Origin: Sphaerisporangium corydalis
Lineage (GTDB): Bacteria; Actinomycetota; Actinomycetes; Streptosporangiales; Streptosporangiaceae
Assembly (NCBI RefSeq): GCF_025506355.1
Contig: NZ_JANZYP010000015.1
Coordinates: forward strand, 1 to 64,000
Direction of reading: 5' to 3'
Length of the DNA stretch: 64,000 bases
Shown: positions 51,221 through 58,630 of the stretch, piece after piece
Position numbering within the stretch: position 1 is the stretch's first letter
Layout of the letters: each line of letters begins with the position of its first letter
Translations under genes and position numbers: made by a program
Notes under the pieces: model-generated
What the model was told of the DNA's origin: nothing
Seen by the model: the letters and a program-made list of their open reading frames with translations, nothing else
Databases searched by the model: none

Positions 51221-51751
51221 CTATCTGCGTAATTCAACAGCCATCACGTCGGCTATTTCCGCGTCGGGGAAGGGTTGCATGGTCCCCACGACGCTCCATC
51301 CCAGATGTTCATACATGGCGTGAGCAGGTGCGGCAGGTAGCGACAGGAGGATGGCCCACTTCTCAGGCCGACCGGCCAGTAGCTCGTCCAGGAGTCGCCT
51401 GCCGTAACCGTGGCCTCGATACTCTCGGCGGAGGTTGAGCTCGACAACCGCGAATTTGTCGACATTGACGAGTTCCTCGGAAGGCCCCGGTCCTCCTCCC
51501 CACCAGCGGCCTGCCGGGACACGAAACCCGAAGGCGAATCCGGCCAGAGTGCCGCCGGACCTAGCTACCACCAGGTCGAACCCTTCATTTTCCATCTGCT
51601 TGCGGCTTCGATCGAGGAACCGGTCGCGTTGGTAGAGCGGGCCGGAATTGTACGGCGGCTCTGCGCGGATGTCCAGGTAGACATCGACATACTCGTCGTC
51701 GAGTTCCTCGGTCGCGTGATGGCCGTCGTGATGGGCGTAGGTGATACTCAT
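51221..51751 (-). CDS. GNAT N-acetyltransferase
   Basis: A 176-residue acetyltransferase. LRREYRGHGYGRRLLDELL is the acetyl-CoA-binding motif and MYEHLGWSVVGTMQPFPD the C-terminal strand. ATG overlaps the regulator stop by one base (TGATG). In a peptide-maturation context it could acetylate a lysine or N-terminus, or confer self-protection; both are inference. Confidence 0.85.
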   Translation of the reverse strand: MSITYAHHDGHHATEELDDEYVDVYLDIRAEPPYNSGPLYQRDRFLDRSRKQMENEGFDLVVARSGGTLAGFAFGFRVPAGRWWGGGPGPSEELVNVDKFAVVELNLRREYRGHGYGRRLLDELLAGRPEKWAILLSLPAAPAHAMYEHLGWSVVGTMQPFPDAEIADVMAVELRR

Positions 51752-53118
51752 CAGGTCCTCCCGGCTCCCGGCAACGCGAACAGCTTGCGGTATTCGATCA
51801 CAGTGGGCCGGGTCGACTCCATTGCGGGAACCGCCGTGGCGATGGCTGCGGCATTGTGCAGCATGAAACTGTTGATGTGATCGGGCGGCATCCGGTCGAG
51901 CACGGTCCGGGCATGTGTCAGGCCCGAGTCGATATGCCCGCGTTGCACCTCGGAATAGGCGCAGTGCAGCTCGACCTGCGTGCGCTGCCTGCTCGTCTCG
52001 GAAGGGTAAGCGTCCATCGCCTGCCGCTGGGCGGCGTCGACATCGGAATGCCCTGTGAGCGTGTACACCAGCGACCGCGAGTACAGGACACGGGTTTCAG
52101 GCCATCCCTCTACCAACAGCCTGTCAGATGTGATCCTTTCGGGGAGCCGCTGGAAGATGCGCGCTTGCTCATCGAGGTCAGCGTAGGCGTCGGCCGCATG
52201 CCCCATGAGCGCATACACATGAGCGCGGGCGCCCAGAGCCGAGCCGGTTGCGACGCACGCACGGCCTTGAGTGAGGTCCAATGCGCGGGTGGTTCGGGAC
52301 AGTACCAGCGGGAGCGGACGTCGCTCGTGGAGTGCTTGAACCGCTTCTCGGGCGTACATCAGCGCGAGCAAGTCGTGATCGCCGGTTTGTTCAGCGGCAC
52401 GCTGTGCCGATCCCCACCAATGGTGCGACTCGCGGGAATGCCCCGCGCAGCCGAGTGCATAAGCCATCAGCATCGTCACCTGCGCGTTGACACGAAGCCA
52501 CCGACTGATCTCGGCCGACGGCACCGACGTCATGCTGTGCTGGATGGCGAGTATGTCGACGGAGAGATCACGTATTACGTCGGAGATGGCTGGTGAGAAC
52601 ACCGCATGCGCGTACTCCCATGCCGTCTCCTCCCACTCCGCGATCCCGGGGCGGCCCACGGCACGGTCGACAACTGACCGGAGGTGTTCCAGTTCTTCGA
52701 TGGGCGGTAAGGCAGCCGAAGCGCCGACAGTGGCGATGCCGCCGAGAAGCCGGCGACGCAGACGATCCATACCGTCAGAATCCCACTGGAACGCGGTGTC
52801 TGCGCTCGCGGGGATTTCGCCCCCTATGCTCGCGGCATAAAGGGCCACCAGGAAGCCATCCGCCCGCAGGACCTCGTCAAGCCGCCCTACGACATCGCGG
52901 GTCGCTTTGCGTTCACCTCGCTCCATCTTGGACAGCGCGGAGGTACTCGTCAGCACCATGGGCGCGAGCGTCGGCAAGGCCAGTCCACGGTGCATCCGCC
53001 AATGCCGCAGTGCGGCACCGAGCAAATGCCCTGGAGAGAGGGAGGCGTCCACGGGATCGGGCTCGCGGGACACAGCACCTCCTGCGTTTCTCGCATTCGG
53101 ATAGGCGGCGTTGTCCAA
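51751..53118 (-). CDS. XRE-family regulator with TPR-like domain
   Basis: A 455-residue protein. HTH near residue 30-75 (GLALPTLAPMVLTSTSALSKMERGERKATRDVV) and a long helical repeat region follow, as in the streptomycete regulators that pair with small peptide or rSAM clusters. It is the first gene of a four-gene operon, coupled to the GNAT gene by a one-base overlap. GC content is lower than in most neighbours. Confidence 0.82.
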   Translation of the reverse strand: MDNAAYPNARNAGGAVSREPDPVDASLSPGHLLGAALRHWRMHRGLALPTLAPMVLTSTSALSKMERGERKATRDVVGRLDEVLRADGFLVALYAASIGGEIPASADTAFQWDSDGMDRLRRRLLGGIATVGASAALPPIEELEHLRSVVDRAVGRPGIAEWEETAWEYAHAVFSPAISDVIRDLSVDILAIQHSMTSVPSAEISRWLRVNAQVTMLMAYALGCAGHSRESHHWWGSAQRAAEQTGDHDLLALMYAREAVQALHERRPLPLVLSRTTRALDLTQGRACVATGSALGARAHVYALMGHAADAYADLDEQARIFQRLPERITSDRLLVEGWPETRVLYSRSLVYTLTGHSDVDAAQRQAMDAYPSETSRQRTQVELHCAYSEVQRGHIDSGLTHARTVLDRMPPDHINSFMLHNAAAIATAVPAMESTRPTVIEYRKLFALPGAGRT

Positions 53119-53738
53119 ATGGAAGGCCTTGGAATCGCACCGTGATCGAGTTCAGCATGACACATGACTCCACACTCCGCGTCGGGATGATGACGCATCG
53201 TCACTCATATGAAGGAGCTGCCGAGATACGGCGCTCTAGGCCGGTCGGCGATGCGAGCGATCGTGAGTCTGATGGGCACTGGTCGCGCGGGTGGCAGCCG
53301 GTTCAGGAGCGTGGAGCCGCGCCGGGTGACAGAGGACGCCTGCCCCTTCGGGCAATCGACGGCTTTCGGGTTGGCGAGGCCTCTGCGCGCGCGACGGAAG
53401 TCGGGCGGAGCCCAGAAAAACAGTCCGAGCGAAGCGAGGCCCATTTCCCCGGGCGGTGAGCGGCATGAAAGCCGCACGGGACATTACGGGGTGGCTTCGA
53501 ATTTCCGCCGGTGAAGGGCATGAAAGCCGCACGGGACGCTGTGGGGTGGCTTCGAGGGCCTCGCGGATCCTTTCGGCGTGGGAAGCGGCCTCGCGTCGCG
53601 TTCGGGCAGGCGCCGGCTTTCGGGTTGGGGAGGCCTCTGCGCGCTACGGAGGTCGGGCGGAGCCCCAGAAAAACAGCCCGAGCGGAGCGAGGCCCATTTC
53701 CCCGGGCGGTGAGGGACGTGAAAGCCCCGTGTGGGACG
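53119..53738. other. Non-coding region made of duplicated HIT-gene tail sequence
   Basis: No gene found in 620 bp. Blocks at 53347-53500 and 53601-53750 are about 85-90 percent alike by eye (both contain TTTCGGGTTGG-GAGGCCTCTGC, GCCCAGAAAAACAG-like and GAGGCCCATTTCCCCGGG). Confidence 0.6.
53347..53600. repeat. Duplicated block, copy 1, with HIT 3'-end remnant
   Basis: The first 150 bp match copy 2 at a 254-bp offset. The part at 53541-53600 (GTGGGGTGGCTTCGAGGGCC onward) matches the 3' end of the HIT gene at 53741-53800, about 45 of 60 bases by eye. A third short GGGGTGGCTTCGA copy lies at 53488. Confidence 0.75.
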
Positions 53739-53800
53739 TTATGGGGTGGCTTTGAGGGTCTTGCGGATTTTGTCGGCGTAGGAGGTGGCTTCGGGGTCGT
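53601..53800. repeat. Duplicated block, copy 2, running into the intact HIT gene
   Basis: This copy continues into the real HIT coding sequence, so it is the parent arrangement from which the degenerate copy 1 derives. Confidence 0.75.
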
Positions 53801-54191
53801 TGTCGTACTTGAGGCGGGGCCAGAAGAAGCCGCGCAAGCCGTCCTTGCGGTTGCGTGGGACGACGTGGGTGTGCAGGTGGGGGACGCTCTGGCTGATGCG
53901 GTTGTTCATCGCCACGAAGCTGCCCGCCGCCCCGAGCCCATCCTCCATCGCGCGTGACACCGCCTGGACCCGCGCGAAGTACGGCCCGAGCGCATCGGCG
54001 GGCAGGTCGGCGAGGGTCTCGGCGTGCTCCCTCGGGATGACGAGCACGTGGCCCTTGAAGACCGGGCGGGCGTCCAGGAAGGCCACGGCGACGTCGTCGG
54101 CGAGCACGATATGGGCGGGGAGCTCTCCGGCGGCGATGCGGCAGAACAGGCAGTCCCCGCCGGTCTTCGGGGCGCCGGTGGGCGGGGTCAC
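53739..54191 (-). CDS. HIT-family nucleotide hydrolase
   Basis: A 150-residue protein. The zinc-type CLFCRI, GHVLVIPREHAETL and the catalytic histidine triad HLHTHVVP (about residue 108) define the family. It hydrolyses phosphoramidates or dinucleotide substrates. GTG start at 54191 overlaps the stop of the acyl-CoA dehydrogenase gene (GTGA). Its 3' end has been partially duplicated into the downstream non-coding region. Confidence 0.92.
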   Translation of the reverse strand: MTPPTGAPKTGGDCLFCRIAAGELPAHIVLADDVAVAFLDARPVFKGHVLVIPREHAETLADLPADALGPYFARVQAVSRAMEDGLGAAGSFVAMNNRISQSVPHLHTHVVPRNRKDGLRGFFWPRLKYDNDPEATSYADKIRKTLKATP

Positions 54192-55345
54192 CAGCCGACC
54201 TTGGCGGTGCCGGAGAGGAGGGAGCGGGCGATGACCATGCGCTGGACGTCGTTGGTGCCCTCGCCGATCGCCATGAGCGGGGCGTCCCGGTAGAGGCGCT
54301 CGACCACGTACTCCTGGGAGTACCCGTACCCGCCGTGGATGCGCATGGACTCCATCGTCGCGCGCAGCGCCACCTCGGAGGCGAAGTACTTGGCCATCGC
54401 CGCCTCGGAGGTGACCGCGCCCGCCTCCGACCGGGAGGCCGCCCAGTACGTGAGCAGCCGCGCGGCCTGGATGTCGGTGGCCATGTCGGCGAGCTTGAGC
54501 TGGATGGCCTGGAACTCGGCGATGGGCTGCCCGAAGGCGTGCCGCTCCTTGGAGTAGCCGAGGGCGGCCTCGTAGGCGCACTGGGACACCCCGACCGCGC
54601 GGGCGGCGATGTTGACCCGGCCGAGTTCCAGCGCCGACAGGACCTGCTGCATGCCGCGCCCCTCGGCCGCCCCGAGCAGGCTGGAGGCGGGCACCCGGAC
54701 GCCGTCGAAGACGACCTCGCAGGTCTCGGTGCCCTTGTACCCGAGCTTGGGCAGGTCGCGGCTGACGGTGAAGCCCCGGTCGGCGTCAACGAGCAGCACC
54801 GACATGCCCTTGTGCGCGGGCTCGGCGGCGGAGGTCTTGACCAGCACCGGCAGCGGGTCGGCGTGCCGGGCGTTGGTGATCCACGTCTTGGTGCCGTGGA
54901 TCACGTACTCGTCGCCCTCACGCACTGCGCGGGTCTGGATGCCCTGCAGGTCGGTGCCGGCGCCGGGTTCGGTGAGCGCGATGCCCGTGCGGCGGGCGCC
55001 GGTGGCCAGGTCGGGCAGGTACGCCGCCCGCTGCTCGTCGGTGCCGTACTTGGCGATCATCCAGGAGGCGAGGGAGTGGGAGCCGAGCACGCCGGCCACG
55101 CCCATCCAGCCCCGGGCGATCTCCTCGAAGACCAGGGCGAACGACACCCGGTCCAGGTCGAGGCCGCCGTACTCCTCGGGGATGGTGACGCCGAAGAGGC
55201 CGAGCCGCCTGAAGCCCTCGATGATCTCCTCGGGGTGGCGTCCCTCGCGCTCCCATTCGGAGGCGACCGGGACGATCTCCTGGTCGACGAACGCGCGGAG
55301 GGTACGCCGGAACAGGTCCTGGTCCTCGTTCAGCTCGAAATCCAT
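54188..55345 (-). CDS. Acyl-CoA dehydrogenase
   Basis: A 385-residue FAD enzyme. IALTEPGAGTDLQGIQTRA and the C-terminal MESMRIHGGYGYSQEYVVERLYRDAP, with the base region conserved, identify the short/branched-chain group. It starts 13 bp after the MaoC gene and overlaps the HIT gene. MaoC plus acyl-CoA dehydrogenase pairs occur in actinobacterial branched-chain amino-acid catabolism clusters; exact acyl substrate undetermined. Confidence 0.92.
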   Translation of the reverse strand: MDFELNEDQDLFRRTLRAFVDQEIVPVASEWEREGRHPEEIIEGFRRLGLFGVTIPEEYGGLDLDRVSFALVFEEIARGWMGVAGVLGSHSLASWMIAKYGTDEQRAAYLPDLATGARRTGIALTEPGAGTDLQGIQTRAVREGDEYVIHGTKTWITNARHADPLPVLVKTSAAEPAHKGMSVLLVDADRGFTVSRDLPKLGYKGTETCEVVFDGVRVPASSLLGAAEGRGMQQVLSALELGRVNIAARAVGVSQCAYEAALGYSKERHAFGQPIAEFQAIQLKLADMATDIQAARLLTYWAASRSEAGAVTSEAAMAKYFASEVALRATMESMRIHGGYGYSQEYVVERLYRDAPLMAIGEGTNDVQRMVIARSLLSGTAKVGW

Positions 55346-55358
55346 GCGGGCGTCCGAT

Positions 55359-55880
55359 CTATTCGCTCTGGAGGGGGCCGGTCTTGGCGACGGGGAAGTG
55401 GCCCTTGTCGTGCGGGGCGTCCCGTTTGTAGACCATGACGGACCTGCGCCACGACATGACCTCGTCGCCGTCCTGGTTGAGCCCGCGCGTGCGGCAGGTG
55501 ACGATCCCCGCGTACGGCCGCGACCGGGACTCGCGGCGCTCCAGCACGATCGACTCGGCGTACAGGGTGTCGCCGACGAACACCGGGTGGGTGAGCCTGA
55601 TCTCCTCCCAGCCGAGGTTCATCATCGCGTTCTGGCTGACGTCCATGACCGAGATGCCGAGCACGATGGCGACCGACAGGCCGGAGTTGACGATGATCCG
55701 GCCCACCGGCGCCGTGGCGGCGAAGTGGGCGTTGAAGTGGTTCTGGTTGGTGTTCATCGTCAGCAGGGTGAACCAGGTGTTGTCCGTCTCGCTGATCGTC
55801 CGCCCGAGCGGGTGCTGGTACACGTCGCCGACGGTGAAGTCCTCGTAGTAACGCCCGATGCGGGCCTCGTGCACGGTCAC
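55359..55880 (-). CDS. MaoC-family dehydratase
   Basis: A 173-residue hot-dog-fold protein. YYEDFTVGDVYQHPLGRTI, DNTWFTLLTMNTNQNHFNAHFA (hydratase motif) and LTHPVFVGDTLYAESIV are typical of MaoC-like enoyl-CoA hydratases of the mesaconyl-CoA/branched-chain type. GTG was chosen because AGGGG lies eight bases upstream. It is the first gene of a MaoC, acyl-CoA dehydrogenase and HIT operon. Confidence 0.88.
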   Translation of the reverse strand: MTVHEARIGRYYEDFTVGDVYQHPLGRTISETDNTWFTLLTMNTNQNHFNAHFAATAPVGRIIVNSGLSVAIVLGISVMDVSQNAMMNLGWEEIRLTHPVFVGDTLYAESIVLERRESRSRPYAGIVTCRTRGLNQDGDEVMSWRRSVMVYKRDAPHDKGHFPVAKTGPLQSE

Positions 55881-56147
55881 GCCGTCACCCCTCTCACGCT
55901 CGGAACATTCCAGCATGGTCCCCCGCCGGGGGCCACGCCCACCCGGGGTCGGTCGTGCCCGGGAAAAAAGTACCTGAGCGCGGGCGTCGGCCGGTGGCCC
56001 GGGCCTCCGGCGGTCTCTCATCACCTGGTTCGGGCCGGGTCGGTTCGACCACTCGTGTGCCGGAAATGATGTGCTATGACGTAATCGACGAGTGGAGCGG
56101 GCGGCGCGGGCCGACCACCCGCCGCGCCCCGGAAGCGAAGGACCGCC

Positions 56148-57371
56148 TTGACCCAGACCAGCGCCCACGTCCCCGATGACGGCCACGCCGGCCCCCTGTC
56201 GGCGTACAGCCTCAAGGAGCTCCAGGAGCGGCACAGCGTCAAGTGGCGGGAGTACCCGCCGGACGTGCTGCCGATGTGGGTCGCCGAGATGGACACCCCG
56301 CTCGCCGAGCCGATCGCCGCGGCGCTGGTCGAGGCCGTCGTCCGGGGCGACACCGGGTACGCCGTCGCGGGAGGGCTGCCCGAGGCCTACGCCGGGTTCG
56401 CCGAGCGGCGGTTCGGCCGGCGGCCCGACCCGGCGGGGATGCGGCTGGTGCCCGACGTGATGGGCGGCATCGTCGAGGTCCTGCGGCTGGTGACCGGCCC
56501 GGGCGACCGGGTGGTGGTCAACACCCCCGCCTACCCGCCGTACTTCTACTGGCTGCCCCGCATCGGCCGCGAGCCGGTCCACAGCCCGCTCGCGCTCACC
56601 CCCGACGGCTACCGGCTCGACCTCGATGCCCTGGAGCGGGACTTCGCCGCCGGGGCCGCCGCGTACCTGCTGTGCAACCCGCACAACCCGACGGGCCTGG
56701 TGTTCGGGGAGGACGAGCTGCTGGCCGTCGCCGAGCTGGCCGGCCGGTACGGGGTGCGGGTCGTGGCGGACGAGATCCACGCCCCGCTGGTGTTCGACGG
56801 CGCGCGGCACGTGCCGTTCGAGTCGCTGGACGCCCCTGCGGCGGCCCGCTCGATCACGCTCGCCTCGGCGTCCAAGGCGTGGAACCTCGCCGGGCTGAAA
56901 GCGGCGCTGGCGGTGCCGGGCGCCGAGGCGCACGGCGACCTCGCCGGGCTGTCGATGGAGATCAGCGAGAGCGCCGGGCTGTTCGGGGTGATCGCCTCGC
57001 AGGTGGCGTTCACCGCCGGGGAGCCCTGGCTGGCCGATCTGATGGCGGGGCTCACCGCCAACCGCGCGCTGCTGGGCGACCTGCTGGCCGAGCACCTGCC
57101 CGTGGTCGGCTACCAGCCGCCCCAGGCGACGTACCTGGCGTGGCTGGACTTCCGCGTCCTCGGGATCGGGGACGACCCCGCCGGGTGGTTCCTGCGGCGC
57201 GGCGGGGTGGCGCTGTTCCCCGGCCCGAGGTTCGGGCCGACCGGGTGCGGGTTCGCGCGGTTCAACTTCGCCACCGGCGCCGACCGGGTGACCCAGGCCG
57301 TGCGCCAGATGGCCGCGTCGCTCACCGGCCGGCCGCGCGCGAGCGGCGCGGGGGCCCTGGACGCACTCTGA
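56148..57371 (+). CDS. PatB/MalY-type aminotransferase-like C-S lyase
   Basis: A 407-residue PLP enzyme. WVAEMD near the N-terminus, LLCNPHNPTG and the Schiff-base lysine in SASKAWNLAGLK (Lys near 245) are diagnostic of the MalY/PatB branch of class I aminotransferases. It probably cleaves cystathionine or related thioethers. The start is TTG. The 3' end lies in a short repeat field; its last codons (GALDAL) recur 80 bp beyond the stop. Confidence 0.88.
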   Translation: MTQTSAHVPDDGHAGPLSAYSLKELQERHSVKWREYPPDVLPMWVAEMDTPLAEPIAAALVEAVVRGDTGYAVAGGLPEAYAGFAERRFGRRPDPAGMRLVPDVMGGIVEVLRLVTGPGDRVVVNTPAYPPYFYWLPRIGREPVHSPLALTPDGYRLDLDALERDFAAGAAAYLLCNPHNPTGLVFGEDELLAVAELAGRYGVRVVADEIHAPLVFDGARHVPFESLDAPAAARSITLASASKAWNLAGLKAALAVPGAEAHGDLAGLSMEISESAGLFGVIASQVAFTAGEPWLADLMAGLTANRALLGDLLAEHLPVVGYQPPQATYLAWLDFRVLGIGDDPAGWFLRRGGVALFPGPRFGPTGCGFARFNFATGADRVTQAVRQMAASLTGRPRASGAGALDAL

Positions 57372-57463
57372 GAGCCCCCGGCGCGACGACCCTGGGTCCC
57401 CCCGCGGCGATCCTGGACGGGCTCCGCGCAGCGACCCTGGACGCGCTCTGAGCGCTCCCGGCG
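57355..57463. repeat. 80-bp-spaced direct repeat at the PatB 3' end
   Basis: CCCTGGACGCACTCTGAG at 57355 and CCCTGGACGCGCTCTGAG at 57435, with diverged CCTGG-GGAC units of about 25 bp between them. The second copy includes a second in-phase-looking stop codon outside the gene. Confidence 0.6.
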
Positions 57464-57469
57464 GGGCGG

Positions 57470-58408
57470 TCAGGTGTCGATGAAGCCCGGGGGGACCATG
57501 ACCCGCAGGCCGTTGGGGACCGAGCGGATCGTCAGCGGGGTGGTGAGGTGGACCTCGCCGTCCACGTCGGCGGCCATCGGGGGCTCGGTCTCCAGCAGCA
57601 TCTCGCTGCCGGTCACGAACGGGCCGCCCGCCAGGCTGCGCCAGCGCCCGCTCGTGGCCCGCACCAGGGTCTCGCCGAGCAGCCGCAGCCGCTTGCCCGA
57701 GCCGAGCTGGTAGGCCACCAGGCGGCGGTTGTCGATGCTGATGTCGCGCGCGATCTGCCACCCGCCGTGGTAGCGGCCGTTGGCGATGTTGAGCTGGTGG
57801 GTCAGCAGTTCGTGGCGCCGCCCGTCGACCGTGATGAACGCGCGGAACGGGGTGTGCTTGGGCAGGATCGTCAGCGCGGTCAGCGGGTAGGCGGCCCGGC
57901 CGAGCGCCCGCTTGAGCCACGGCCGCACGGTGCCGGCCACCTCGACCGACACCCCGAAGCTGGCCAGGTTGGCGAACGGGCGGTCGCCGGCCATGCCGAG
58001 GTCGATGTCGGCGACCTTGCCCCGGCTGAACACCTTGACCGCGAGCGCCAGGTCGAGCGGGAGGCCGAGGCTGCGGGCGAAGTTGTTGGTGGTGCCGAGC
58101 GGCAGCACGCCGAGGGCCACGTCGCGGTGGGCCACGTGCTTGACGGCCTCGCTCAGGGTGCCGTCGCCGCCGCCGACCACCAGCAGGTCCGGCTGGAGCT
58201 CCAGCGCCTCCTTGATGATCTCGGGCAGGCGGGAGGGGTCCATGACGGCGTAGGTCCGGATGGGGCGGAAGCCGCCGGCCTGGAGCAGGCGGAGGGCCTC
58301 GAAGTAGCGGTGGCGGCCCCGCCGGGACCGGGTGTTGACCACCAGGACCACTCTGCGCAGATCGCGGATCGCCTTGGTGTGTTCCGCCTTGCTCCGCAGC
58401 TCGCTCAC
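57470..58408 (-). CDS. Diacylglycerol/lipid kinase (YegS/DgkB-like)
   Basis: A 312-residue kinase. VVNTRSRRGRH, VVGGGDGTLSEAV and LPLGTTNNFARSLG are the nucleotide-binding core of the DAGK catalytic family. It phosphorylates a lipid alcohol at the membrane. Complete; convergent with the PatB gene. Confidence 0.9.
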   Translation of the reverse strand: MSELRSKAEHTKAIRDLRRVVLVVNTRSRRGRHRYFEALRLLQAGGFRPIRTYAVMDPSRLPEIIKEALELQPDLLVVGGGDGTLSEAVKHVAHRDVALGVLPLGTTNNFARSLGLPLDLALAVKVFSRGKVADIDLGMAGDRPFANLASFGVSVEVAGTVRPWLKRALGRAAYPLTALTILPKHTPFRAFITVDGRRHELLTHQLNIANGRYHGGWQIARDISIDNRRLVAYQLGSGKRLRLLGETLVRATSGRWRSLAGGPFVTGSEMLLETEPPMAADVDGEVHLTTPLTIRSVPNGLRVMVPPGFIDT

Positions 58409-58458
58409 CGATCACCCGTCCAGTAGATGGTCCGGATCACATGCTATGCAGTGCCGGT

Positions 58459-58587
58459 ACGCGAGCGGGACCGATACCGCCTGGCCGTAGGCGGTACGGG
58501 TACGCGAGCGGGACGGGTATCGCCTGGCCGCGGGCGGCGCGGGAACGCGAGCGGGACGGGTACGGCCTGGCCGCCACCCGTCCCGCT
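58459..58587. repeat. 43-bp minisatellite, three units
   Basis: ACGCGAGCGGGAC begins units at 58459, 58502 and 58545 (exact 43-bp spacing); the third is truncated and diverged. It lies between the lipid-kinase start and the metalloprotease stop, so it could affect the kinase promoter. Confidence 0.85.
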
Positions 58588-58630
58588 CTGTCAGCTACCG
58601 CCGGTCAGTTCCGGCCGTTCTGGACTGATG

